This document shows positions 33,867-42,436 of a stretch of 64,000 bases of DNA, piece by piece. Both the position numbers and the translations under genes were made by a program. Position 1 is the first letter of the stretch. Each line of letters starts with the position of its first letter. Under the pieces are notes generated by a model. That model was not told where the DNA came from and made no database searches. It saw only the letters and a list, made by a program, of their open reading frames with translations. The DNA comes from Anaerococcus sp. Marseille-Q5996. Lineage in GTDB: Bacteria; Bacillota; Clostridia; Tissierellales; Peptoniphilaceae. Where the stretch lies: contig NZ_CAMPPE010000002.1 of NCBI RefSeq assembly GCF_946893725.1, forward strand, positions 62,001 to 126,000, read 5' to 3'.

Positions 33867-35666
33867 TTATATATTTTTAATAAAATTGTAAAATTCTGAA
33901 GCCTCGACCTTATGGTCGTTTCGAAATTTTAATGATATTAGATGTAGATTTTCACGTGCTCTAGTCATTGCTACATAAAACATTCTGCGTTCTTCCTCCA
34001 ATTGATCGTTTTTGCTATTAAAATCAAAAATCATTGGAAATTCACCCTTTACTAGGTCAACGATAAAAACATTGTCATACTCAAGACCCTTAGACTTGTG
34101 AATGGTGGATAATATAATATTTGATTTATTTCTTCTGTTTAATATTTTTTCAAAAACTTCTATTTTGCTATAAAATTCATCCAAATTTTTTAATCCTTTG
34201 GAAAAATTAATCATGCTTTCCATATACAAATCCTTATTTATCACAACTTCATAATATTTATTAGAAAACATTTTGATATACTCTCTATAACCCATGGTCT
34301 TATAAATATAAGCAAATTGTTTGTCTACAGACATATTTCTTAAGTTTTTAAATTCTTTTTCTTTTCTTAAAAGTCCATAGGCCTTTTCATCATCTATGTA
34401 TTCGTGGAGGTAGTCAAAGACTGTATAATTTTTTGGTTTTAATACTAGCTTTTCAATTTCCTCACGTGATAAATAAGTTTTTACCATATAATAAATTTCT
34501 GTAAAAAGCTCTACATTATAAAAATCATTGGAAAAATTAATAATATTCACCATATCTTTTAAAATTTTAGAATCAAAAAAATCTCTAGATCCATTATTTA
34601 TCGCAAAATCAATCTCAGCATCCATGAGAAAACTAACTAGATTTAGGGAAGAAATATTGTTTCTATAAAGAATCGCATTTGTTTTATTAGCTTCAATATT
34701 TTTTAATATATAAGAAAAGGCATCCATACTATCCTTGGCATAGTTTTTATGAACCTTGCTAGTTGCTTTTTTATTTGTAAATAAGTTTTTTTCGTACCTT
34801 TTTTTATTTTGCCTTATAAAATCATTTGAAACTTTTACAATATTTGCTTGTGACCTGTGATTTTCATCCATGGTAATTATTTTGGAATCAGGAAATATTG
34901 ATTTAAAATTTAAGAGATAATCCGGTTCTGCAGCTCTAAAAGAATATATGGACTGATCATCATCAGCAACTACCATTAGATTATTTTCTGGATATATAAT
35001 TTTTTCTATGATCTTAAATTGCAATAGAGAAGTATCCTGGCCCTCGTCTAGTTGGATATATTTGTATTTATTTTTTACAGAATTTAAAAGATTCGGATGC
35101 TCATTTAAAAGTCTTAGGGCTATGGTCTGCATATCATCAAAATCTATATAAGAATTTTCTTTTTTGAAGTTTTCGTAAGTATAATAAATTTTCTCAACAT
35201 TCTTTATCTGTGATTTTTTTAGATAAGAAAGATCTGCCATGCTATTTCTCATGTAACCAACTTCTGTAAAAAAGTTTCGTAAATCTTCTGATGACATTAA
35301 CTTGCCATTTATATCAAAATAAATTTTTTGTATGAGATTGTATTTATTGTAGCTTTCATCGCTTTCCAATATTTTTAATTCTCTTTTAGATTTTTTATAG
35401 TAATTTCTAATGATTAAATAGCAAAAGGCGTGAATGGTCATGAAATTTGATTTATTTTCATTTTCTAATTCAAATCTACTTTTCATATCAAGGGCCTGGG
35501 TCCTGGAAAATGTGAGTGATAAAATATTTTTAGGATCTATTTGATTTTCTAATATTTTTATTCTTTCTAAAAGCATGGTAGTCTTGCCAGCTCCCGGCAC
35601 TGCAAGAACCAAGCAGGGACCATTTTTATGGTTTGCAGCTTGAATTTGTTTTTCTGTAAGTTTCAT
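33867..35666 (-). CDS. UvrD/Rep-family ATP-dependent helicase
   Basis: A 599-residue superfamily 1A helicase. Walker A AVPGAGKTTMLLERI, motif Ia SLTFSRTQALDMK, motif II LDEGQD (QLDEGQDTS), motif III MVVADDDQSIYSFRAAEPD, motif IV near RSQANIV, motif V LSTIHKSKGLEYDNVF, motif VI MFYVAMTRARENLHL. It is shorter than PcrA (about 730) and lacks its C-terminal tail. It is a paralogue of PcrA, with repair or replication-conflict roles by analogy. Monocistronic. Confidence 0.9.
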   Translation of the reverse strand: MKLTEKQIQAANHKNGPCLVLAVPGAGKTTMLLERIKILENQIDPKNILSLTFSRTQALDMKSRFELENENKSNFMTIHAFCYLIIRNYYKKSKRELKILESDESYNKYNLIQKIYFDINGKLMSSEDLRNFFTEVGYMRNSMADLSYLKKSQIKNVEKIYYTYENFKKENSYIDFDDMQTIALRLLNEHPNLLNSVKNKYKYIQLDEGQDTSLLQFKIIEKIIYPENNLMVVADDDQSIYSFRAAEPDYLLNFKSIFPDSKIITMDENHRSQANIVKVSNDFIRQNKKRYEKNLFTNKKATSKVHKNYAKDSMDAFSYILKNIEANKTNAILYRNNISSLNLVSFLMDAEIDFAINNGSRDFFDSKILKDMVNIINFSNDFYNVELFTEIYYMVKTYLSREEIEKLVLKPKNYTVFDYLHEYIDDEKAYGLLRKEKEFKNLRNMSVDKQFAYIYKTMGYREYIKMFSNKYYEVVINKDLYMESMINFSKGLKNLDEFYSKIEVFEKILNRRNKSNIILSTIHKSKGLEYDNVFIVDLVKGEFPMIFDFNSKNDQLEEERRMFYVAMTRARENLHLISLKFRNDHKVEASEFYNFIKNI

Positions 35667-35739
35667 ATAAATATCATACCATATTAAAATTTATTAAAAT
35701 ATGGTAAAATTATAAGAGAATACATATATGGGGGTAACA

Positions 35740-36537
35740 ATGCTTACAACAAATTTTTTAAAATCAAGAACATCAACTAGAGAATATAAAGATACAGCTA
35801 TAGATGAAGCTACTAGAAAGAAATTATTTGAAATCGTAGATGCTGAGGCAGAAAAGCTTGGCAAAGATGATTTATCTTTTTTAGTAAATACTGATGGGGA
35901 GTCTATTTATAAAGCCCTAGAAGGTGTAGCTGGCTACCGTGGAATCATGATAAAAGCTCCAGCATATATTGCACTTAATTCTTTAAATACAAATCCTGCA
36001 TCGATTGTAAAAGGTGCTTACGGTATGGAAGAAATTATTACAAGACTTAACGAACTTGGACTTGGATCGTGCTGGATTACAGTAAATGATGTAGAAACAA
36101 CAGTAAAACAATCTGCATTTAACTTCACAGATGGTGATGTAAATTTACTTTTAGCAGTGGGCTATCCACTAGATGAGCAAGTGCGTCAACGTAGATATGA
36201 TGATAGGGTAGCTACTGAAGATTTAGTATTCCTAGGAGATTTTGATACACCAGCAACAGATGAAGACCTAGAACAAAGAGGATTAAACGATATTTTTGAC
36301 TATGCAAAATTTGCTCCATCAACTCACAATGAACAACCTTGGAGATTTGTAATTATAGATGATGAAATCAAATTATACATCGAAAACTTTAAGGGAGATG
36401 TAAATCTAATCGATGCTGGTATAATAATGTATTATGTAGATGAACTTGGAAAATCCCTAGCAATGACAAGTGGATGGGACATCAATCCAGAAATTTCATC
36501 TGATAAATACACATATATAGCTACTAAGAAAATGTAA
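35740..36537 (+). CDS. Nitroreductase-like protein (TM1586 type)
   Basis: A 265-residue protein in which two nitroreductase half-domains are fused: the first holds LKSRTSTREYKD and GLGSCWITVND, the second FAKFAPSTHNEQPWRFVIID. This single-chain arrangement matches the TM1586-like nitroreductase group. FMN binding is probable from the STREY and NEQPWRF motifs; substrate unknown. ATG 35740 is preferred over 35728, which overlaps the GGGGG ribosome-site region. Confidence 0.83.
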   Translation: MLTTNFLKSRTSTREYKDTAIDEATRKKLFEIVDAEAEKLGKDDLSFLVNTDGESIYKALEGVAGYRGIMIKAPAYIALNSLNTNPASIVKGAYGMEEIITRLNELGLGSCWITVNDVETTVKQSAFNFTDGDVNLLLAVGYPLDEQVRQRRYDDRVATEDLVFLGDFDTPATDEDLEQRGLNDIFDYAKFAPSTHNEQPWRFVIIDDEIKLYIENFKGDVNLIDAGIIMYYVDELGKSLAMTSGWDINPEISSDKYTYIATKKM

Positions 36538-36544
36538 AGATAGG

Positions 36545-36568
36545 GCGACTTTTAGTCGCTTTATTTTA
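36545..36568 (+). terminator. Probable terminator
   Basis: GCGACT (36545-36550) and AGTCGC (36554-36559) then TTTATTTT; short stem. Confidence 0.6.
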
Positions 36569-36582
36569 ATTGGAAGGTAAAA

Positions 36583-37389
36583 ATGATTAGATTATACACA
36601 GAAAATGATTTTGAAAAGATGAGAGCAGCAGCAGAAATTTTATGCCAAACTCATCTAGCTATCCAAGCAGTTATAAAAGCGGGTATGACAACCAAAGAAC
36701 TTGATGACTTTGCAAATAAATTTATAGTAGAGCATAAAAAGGCTATACCAGCCCAGCTAGGCTATGGAGGATTTCCATACACACTTTGTATATCTGTAAA
36801 TGATGAAATTTGTCATGGTTTTCCAAGTGACTACGTCCTAAAAGATGGAGATATAGTTTCTATAGATAATGTTATCGAATACAAGGGAGGTCTTGCTGAT
36901 TCTTGCTGGTCATATTCAATCGGCCAATTATCAGAACGAGATCAAAAACTAATGGATGTAACCTTGAAATCCTTAGAAAGAGCTGTTGAGCAGGCAAAAG
37001 TAGGAAATAGAATAGGTGATATAGGTCATGCTATTCAAGAATATGCCGAAGTTGAAAATGATTTTTCAGTTATTCGTGATTTTATAGGCCATGGCATTGG
37101 AAAAGAAATGCACGAAGACCCACAAGTCCCACACTATGGCAAAGCTCACCGTGGTCCACGCATCCAAGCAGGTATGGTTTTTACAATTGAGCCAATGATT
37201 GCAAGTGGTAACTGGCCTATGGAGCTTGAGGATAATGGATGGGTAGCAAAAACAAAAGATGGATCAAATGTTTGCCAATTTGAGCACCAGTTAATAATTC
37301 ATGAAAATGGGCCAGAAGTAATAACGGACCAAAGAAAATATTCTCTCACTCAAGAAGATATGGAATTTATCAACAATTACAAATTTTAG
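36583..37389 (+). CDS. map: Methionine aminopeptidase, type I
   Basis: Removes the initiator methionine from new proteins. Metal ligands of the pita-bread fold: Asp residues in SIDNVIEYKGGLADS, His in FIGHGIGKEMHEDP, Glu in FTIEPMIASGN and Glu in CQFEHQLIIHENGPEV. At 268 residues it is slightly long, with an extra segment around the substrate loop (GLADSCWSYSIG) where the normal type I text is GDSARTF-like, so it could be a second, divergent copy rather than the essential one. AAGG site before ATG 36583. Confidence 0.85.
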   Translation: MIRLYTENDFEKMRAAAEILCQTHLAIQAVIKAGMTTKELDDFANKFIVEHKKAIPAQLGYGGFPYTLCISVNDEICHGFPSDYVLKDGDIVSIDNVIEYKGGLADSCWSYSIGQLSERDQKLMDVTLKSLERAVEQAKVGNRIGDIGHAIQEYAEVENDFSVIRDFIGHGIGKEMHEDPQVPHYGKAHRGPRIQAGMVFTIEPMIASGNWPMELEDNGWVAKTKDGSNVCQFEHQLIIHENGPEVITDQRKYSLTQEDMEFINNYKF

Positions 37390-37401
37390 TGGAGTTTAGT
37401 T

Positions 37402-37935
37402 TTGCAATTAAGTTCAATCGAAACCTTAGAAGACAAAAACTACTTTGAAAAACTTTATCAAAATGCATTTCCAATTGAGGAAAGAATTGAGATAGATACT
37501 TTGTATAATCTTATAGAAGAAAATTTAATAGAAATTGATATTTTAAGAGAAAATGATAAGAATATTGGATTAGCTGTCATATATTTAAATCACAACATTC
37601 ATTTGCTTTCATATTTTGCTATCGAAAAATCTTTTAGGGGAAAGGGATATGGAAGTTCTGGATTAGGGGTCTTAAAAGAAAAATATGATGATTTGATAAT
37701 TGAAATTGAAAGTACAAAGTTTAAAGATGCTGATGATTATGCTATAAGAAATAAAAGAAAAGCATTTTATATCAAAAACGGATATCAGGTTTTGGATGCA
37801 AGTGTAAATTATTTTGGTATTGAGATGGAATTAATGTCTACCACCAAAGATGCGGGTCTAGATGAATATTTTGATACCTATTTAAATATATTTGAAGAAG
37901 ACTTCATAAATGAAAATATAAAACGTATAAAATAG
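37402..37935 (+). CDS. GNAT-family N-acetyltransferase
   Basis: A 177-residue protein with the acetyl-CoA motif SFRGKGYGSSGLGVLKEKY (about residues 75-95) and a following AFYIKNGYQVLD. Start is TTG 37402, with GTGGAG upstream, 12 bases behind map. Relatives annotated as GNAT in Bacillota have unknown substrates. Confidence 0.82.
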   Translation: MQLSSIETLEDKNYFEKLYQNAFPIEERIEIDTLYNLIEENLIEIDILRENDKNIGLAVIYLNHNIHLLSYFAIEKSFRGKGYGSSGLGVLKEKYDDLIIEIESTKFKDADDYAIRNKRKAFYIKNGYQVLDASVNYFGIEMELMSTTKDAGLDEYFDTYLNIFEEDFINENIKRIK

Positions 37936-37967
37936 ATCTTAGATTATTTAACTAGGGTCTTTTTTAT
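37934..37967 (+). terminator. Probable terminator
   Basis: AGATCTTAG pairs (with wobbles) with CTAGGGTCT, then TTTTTT, directly at the GNAT stop. Confidence 0.65.
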
Positions 37968-38053
37968 TGCAAATTTAAATGTTGTTTTGATTAGATAAAA
38001 GTTTTCCAAATTGTATAGTTTTATTATAATATATAATTTATAAGGAGATTATG

Positions 38054-38392
38054 ATGAGCGAATACTTTAAAAAATCAGACTTAGATAAATTTAATGATGG
38101 AGATTTAGGACAATTACACAAAGAACATTGGGATAATTTTCTAAATTATTATGCAAATGTAATGGCTGAGGGTAAACTTCCAGTAAGAACAAAAGCCCTA
38201 ATCGCTCTAGCAGTAGCTCATGCAGAAAAATGCCCGTATTGTATTGATGCATATACAACAAAATGCTTGGATTTAGGATTAAGTAAAGAAGAGATGATGG
38301 AAGCAGTTCATGTAGCAAGTGCTATGCAAGCTGGAATTACCCTAGTAACAGGCGTTCAGATGAAAAATATGATAGATGATTTGGAATTTTAA
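38054..38392 (+). CDS. AhpD-like (CMD family) protein, ArsS-associated
   Basis: A 112-residue alkylhydroperoxidase/carboxymuconolactone-decarboxylase fold protein. The redox motif CPYCIDAY (HAEKCPYCIDAYTTK) has the CxxC and nearby His/Glu of AhpD. A specific subfamily is encoded beside ArsS in many genomes and annotated as arsenosugar biosynthesis-associated peroxidase-like. ATG 38054 gives six bases from AAGGAG (38042-38047); ATG 38051 is also possible. The stop is directly followed by the GTG start of the radical SAM gene, so the two are coupled. Confidence 0.87.
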   Translation: MSEYFKKSDLDKFNDGDLGQLHKEHWDNFLNYYANVMAEGKLPVRTKALIALAVAHAEKCPYCIDAYTTKCLDLGLSKEEMMEAVHVASAMQAGITLVTGVQMKNMIDDLEF

Positions 38393-39364
38393 GTGGATTA
38401 TTTTAAAAAAGTAAACCAAGCAGTTCCTAGCTTTGATGAGAGGGTAGGATACGAACTTAAAACAAAAAACGAAATCGATACCCTACAATTAAATATTACA
38501 AGAACCTGTAATTTATCCTGCAAACACTGCCATCTATCTTGCCATCCAAATCGCACAGAAGATATGAGCCAAGATGTAGCTAATAAATGTATTGATTTGT
38601 TAAAGTCATATAATTTTAAGACGGTAGATATTACAGGTGGAGCTCCAGAGATGAGTGGAGTTTTTAAATATCTAGTAGAAGAGTCCACTAAGCTCGGCAA
38701 AAATGTTATGATTAGGTCAAATCTAACCATATACAATGATGAGAAATACAAAGATATACCTATTTTTTTGAAAAATCACAAGGTAGATATAATAGCAAGT
38801 CTTCCTTTTTATGAAAAAGATAAGACTGATAAAATGAGGGGACTTGGGGTTTTTGAAGACTCTATTAGAGTTTTAAGACGATTAAATGATTTGGGATATG
38901 CTAGGGATCCTAATTTAAATTTAAACCTAGTTTACAATCCATCTGGTGCTATAATTCCTCAGGCAGAACAAGAGCTAGAGGCTATATATAGAACAAAATT
39001 ACTAGAAGAATATGGCATAGTTTTTAATGATTTATTTGTTATTACAAACTCACCAATTGGAAACTTTGGAAAGTGGCTTGATAAGTCTAATAATTTAGAC
39101 CGATATATGAAAAGGCTTTATAATGCCTTTAATGATAAAATTGTAGATGATGTCATGTGCAGGTCAACTTTATCAGTTGATTATGATGGAAACTTACATG
39201 ATTGTGATTTTAACCTATCCCTTGGCATGGGGATAAGGTCCAAAAATAAAAATATTTTTGAAATCACTGCTAAAGATTTAGAAAAAAGGCCTATTGCTAC
39301 TGCTAATCATTGTTATAGTTGTACAGCAGGAGCGGGATCTTCCTGAGGCGGATCTTTGGAGTAG
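38393..39364 (+). CDS. arsS: Radical SAM protein ArsS, probable selenoprotein (UGA at 39344-39346)
   Basis: Radical SAM/Cys-rich protein of the ArsS (rSAM/selenodomain) family. The cluster motif is TCNLSCKHCHLSC (CxxxCxxC), then DITGGAPEM; the C-terminal SPASM-like region holds CRSTLSVDYDGNLHDCDF and HCYSCTAGAGSS. The apparent stop after GAGSS is UGA. Homologues carry Cys exactly there (GAGSSCGG), and reading UGA as selenocysteine continues as U-GGSLE to TAG 39362-39364. A SECIS-like hairpin begins seven bases after the UGA. ArsS is associated with converting methylated arsenic to arsenosugar precursors; no arsM is in view, so the substrate here is open. GTG start at 38393. Confidence 0.85.
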
Positions 39365-39378
39365 GCTACTCCTAAAGA
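39353..39378 (+). promoter_or_regulatory. SECIS-like element directing selenocysteine insertion
   Basis: TCTTT (39353-39357) pairs with AAAGA (39374-39378); a single unpaired T (39373) follows; GGAGT (39358-39362) pairs with ACTCC (39368-39372) around the loop AGGCT. Bulged U below an upper stem with an AGG(U)CU-like loop is the hallmark of the E. coli fdhF SECIS, and the loop begins 16 bases after the UGA, close to the required spacing. The element has no T-run directly after it, so it is not simply a terminator. Confidence 0.75.
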
Positions 39379-39432
39379 ATTTTTAAGAGAAATTTATTAT
39401 AGTTAAAAAATATATAATTTAAAACAAAAAGA

Positions 39433-39452
39433 GCAGGCTAATAAAAGCCTGC
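39433..39452. terminator. Bidirectional terminator
   Basis: GCAGGCT (39433-39439) and AGCCTGC (39446-39452), A-rich on the left and T-rich on both strands; it ends the convergent arsS and ligase transcripts. Confidence 0.8.
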
Positions 39453-39461
39453 CTTTATTCA

Positions 39462-40475
39462 TTAAAATTTCCCGATACCTAGCATTTTTTTATCAGCACC
39501 CTTGTGATAGGCTGATTTTACTAAAATATCTATAAGTTCTTCGTAACTAATGCCTGTTGCATTTGCTTCTAAGACATATGGAGAAGAGGTCTTTGATAAA
39601 CCTGGCATAGTATTTATTTCCATGATATATGGCTCGCCATCGGCATTTAGTCTTATATCTATTCTTGCATAAGTATTACAATTCAGAGCCTTAAATGATT
39701 TTATAGCTAAATATTTCATCTCTAGTTCTAATTCTTCATCAATTTCTGCTGGTGTTGTTTTGATGGTCCATTTATTCTTAACAACATCTTTGGTCCTAAA
39801 ATTTACTCCGCTTTCTTTATCAAAAGTAATTTCTGTTACTTCCAATGCTTTTATTTCACCCATATCTTCTAGAACACCAACTGTAAATTCTCTACCTGGC
39901 AAGAATTCTTCTATGATAATAGGTGGGTTAACTTCTGAGAAAATTCTTTCTAAAGTTTTCTCTAATTGCTCTTCATTTTCAACTAAAGAATCATTTCTGA
40001 TACCTACTGATACAGCTTCAGATTCTGGTTTTACAAATAGTGGGAATGATTCTTTTAACTCTTCCTTAAGCTCATCATCTTTTGAAAATATTATTTGTGA
40101 TTTAACAATTGGTAAACCATGAGAGGCTAAAATAAGATTTGCTGTTTCTTTTGAAAGGGCTATAGCCTGAGCAAGCATGCCACTTCCAACTATTGGAATT
40201 CCGAGTAATTCTAAGGCTGCAAATACATTTCCTTGCAATTTTAAGTTTTCTAATGGATCATAGTGGATAAAAATTACATCCAATCCGTCAATTTCCATAA
40301 TATTTCTCATCATATCGATATTAGCTGGTACTTCAAAAACCTCATGGTTATTGAATTCCAAAGCCTCTTTGATTGATGATAGCATATTTTTCATAATCCT
40401 ATCAGCATTTGGATTTACTTGTCTGATTTCTTCTGTCATGTTTTCGTATTCTGCGTATACTAATGCAACTTTCAT
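39462..40475 (-). CDS. D-alanine--D-alanine ligase-like ATP-grasp protein
   Basis: A 337-residue ATP-grasp enzyme. Central domain: FPLFVKPESEAVSVGI (ATP-binding Lys), IIEEFLPGREFTVGVL; C-terminal metal and ATP site RIDIRLNADGEPYIMEINTMPGL. These match Ddl. The N-terminus is unusual: instead of the Ddl GGxSxEHE sequence it has LVYAEYENMTEE, and DVIFIHYDPLEN replaces the normal HG(P/x)xGEDG region. It may be a divergent ligase joining another amino acid pair, not the cell-wall Ddl. Third gene after ychF and tdk on this strand. Confidence 0.7.
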   Translation of the reverse strand: MKVALVYAEYENMTEEIRQVNPNADRIMKNMLSSIKEALEFNNHEVFEVPANIDMMRNIMEIDGLDVIFIHYDPLENLKLQGNVFAALELLGIPIVGSGMLAQAIALSKETANLILASHGLPIVKSQIIFSKDDELKEELKESFPLFVKPESEAVSVGIRNDSLVENEEQLEKTLERIFSEVNPPIIIEEFLPGREFTVGVLEDMGEIKALEVTEITFDKESGVNFRTKDVVKNKWTIKTTPAEIDEELELEMKYLAIKSFKALNCNTYARIDIRLNADGEPYIMEINTMPGLSKTSSPYVLEANATGISYEELIDILVKSAYHKGADKKMLGIGKF

Positions 40476-40540
40476 ATGTACTTTTCCTTTTAAAACGTTA
40501 ATATAATAAATTATTTGCTAACAAACAAAAAGAATTAGGT

Positions 40541-41152
40541 TTATTCGCCCAATTCTTCAAGTGAGATTTGATTTTTGGTATTTTCGCGTTCACTCATCAT
40601 TTGATTGTAGCATTCTCTGCATAGTGGTTCATATTTATCTTTTGAACCGATTTGGATTCTTGATTCATCTGTTGATTTTCTATATGAGGCCCAAGCATCC
40701 TCTCCACATGATGCACAAATGGCATGGTGTTTTGTTAGTTCATCTGCAATTGGCATTATTTCTTTTATTATTTCAAATGGTCTGGTTTTGTAATCCATAT
40801 CTAAGCCAGAAACTACAATTGTAATATTTTTTGCCATTAGCTCATTAAAAATATCGATTACTTCTGTTGGGTCATTTGGGAAAAATTGAACTTCATCTAT
40901 GCCGATAGCATCAAGTTCGTGTTTAGTAGCATAATCTAGGACATCATTAAGATTTTCAACCTTGATTGCATCAAGTTCTAAATTGTCGTGGGAAACTATT
41001 TTTTTATCATCATCACGATTATCAATGGCTGGTTTAAATGCAGCTATTTTATAATTTGCAATGCGCATCCTATATAGTTCTCTCCATAGGGAAGTGGTTT
41101 TTCCTGAAAACATTGATCCTGTATGAACTATTAGTTTTCCTTGTTTTTTCAT
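40541..41152 (-). CDS. tdk: Thymidine kinase
   Basis: Type II thymidine kinase (203 residues) phosphorylating thymidine to dTMP. P-loop GSMFSGKTTSLWREL, Walker B-like GIDEVQFFP with the catalytic Glu, and the zinc-binding lasso CASCGEDAWASYRK / CRECYNQM. Nine bases behind ychF on the same strand. Confidence 0.95.
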   Translation of the reverse strand: MKKQGKLIVHTGSMFSGKTTSLWRELYRMRIANYKIAAFKPAIDNRDDDKKIVSHDNLELDAIKVENLNDVLDYATKHELDAIGIDEVQFFPNDPTEVIDIFNELMAKNITIVVSGLDMDYKTRPFEIIKEIMPIADELTKHHAICASCGEDAWASYRKSTDESRIQIGSKDKYEPLCRECYNQMMSERENTKNQISLEELGE

Positions 41153-41161
41153 TTTTTACCC

Positions 41162-42259
41162 TTATACATTAAATCTAAAGTTTACAACATCACCATCTTG
41201 CATGATATAGTCCTTGCCTTCCATTCTTAAAAGGCCTTTTTCACGGGCAGCATTGATTGATCCGCTGTTTACTAAATCATCATATGAAACTATTTCTGCT
41301 TTGATAAAACCACGGGAGATATCAGTGTGGATTTTGCCAGCTGCATCAACTGCTTTTGTACCATCTTTTATAGTCCAGGCACGGGTTTCCATTTCACCTG
41401 TTGTTAAGAATGAAATTAAATCTAGGGTTTTGTAACTATCTTTGATAACTTTATCAGTGCCAGACTCGTTTAAACCTAACATTTCTAAAAAATCTGCCTT
41501 TTCTTCATCTGTGTCTAGTTCTGAGATTTCTTGCTCAATTTTAGCAGATACTATAGAAACTTCTGCATTTTCATTTGCAGCAAATTCACGAACTTTTGCA
41601 ACATAAGGATTGTCCACGCCATCATTTGATGCATCTTCTTCATTTACATTGCATACATAGATGATAGGCTTTGTTGAAAGAAGTTGGTAAGAACGGAGCA
41701 ATTTTTTCTCATCGTCAGTTAGATTTAGGACTCTTGCTGATTTCCCTTCTTCAAGAACAGCTTTAACTTTATCTAAAACTTCGACTTCTTTTGCAACTTC
41801 CTTGTCATTTCTTGCAACTTTTCTACGTTTTTCTAATACTTTTTCAATCATATCTAGGTCTGCAAAAATTAATTCTAAATTGATTGTTTCAATGTCACGG
41901 ATTGGGTCAACTGATCCATCAACGTGTGTAACATTTGGATCATCAAAACATCTTAAGACCTCAACAATAGCATCTGTTTCTCTAATATTTGATAAAAATT
42001 GATTACCAAGACCCTCACCTTTGGAAGCACCTCTTACTAGTCCAGCTATATCATAAAATTCAATTACAGCTGGAACAATTTTTTTAGATTCGCTGATTTT
42101 TGATAAAACTTCAAGTCTTTCATCAGGCACATTTACTAGTCCCACATTTGGATCAATTGTAGCAAAAGGATAATTTGCAATCAGAGCACCAGCCTTTGTA
42201 ATAGCATTAAATAAAGTTGATTTTCCAACGTTTGGTAAACCTACAATTCCAAGTTTCAT
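41162..42259 (-). CDS. ychF: Obg-like ATPase YchF
   Basis: A 365-residue OLA1/YchF P-loop NTPase that prefers ATP and associates with ribosomes. G1 GLPNVGKSTLFNAI, G2/G3 region ANYPFATIDPN and DIAGLVRGASKGEGLGNQFL, then the TGS C-terminal domain ending in GDVVNFRFNV. Normal length. First gene of the ychF-tdk-ligase group. Confidence 0.96.
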   Translation of the reverse strand: MKLGIVGLPNVGKSTLFNAITKAGALIANYPFATIDPNVGLVNVPDERLEVLSKISESKKIVPAVIEFYDIAGLVRGASKGEGLGNQFLSNIRETDAIVEVLRCFDDPNVTHVDGSVDPIRDIETINLELIFADLDMIEKVLEKRRKVARNDKEVAKEVEVLDKVKAVLEEGKSARVLNLTDDEKKLLRSYQLLSTKPIIYVCNVNEEDASNDGVDNPYVAKVREFAANENAEVSIVSAKIEQEISELDTDEEKADFLEMLGLNESGTDKVIKDSYKTLDLISFLTTGEMETRAWTIKDGTKAVDAAGKIHTDISRGFIKAEIVSYDDLVNSGSINAAREKGLLRMEGKDYIMQDGDVVNFRFNV

Positions 42260-42436
42260 TTATTTTATCACCCCTCTATTATTTTTACACGATTGTATTT
42301 ATTATAATTGATTTGCCAAAAAATTCAATCACTGATATGCTACCAAAAAGAGGCCAAAAAGGTATAGTTAAGGTATGAAATCAAGGAATTTTAACATTTC
42401 AATAAAGTTATTTTTTAAAAATTTGAGGGAGTTTAT

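Noticed and set aside
39433-39452. This hairpin as the SECIS of arsS
   Set aside because: It is about 90 bases after the UGA, too far for a bacterial SECIS, and behaves as a terminator; the hairpin at 39353-39378 fits instead.
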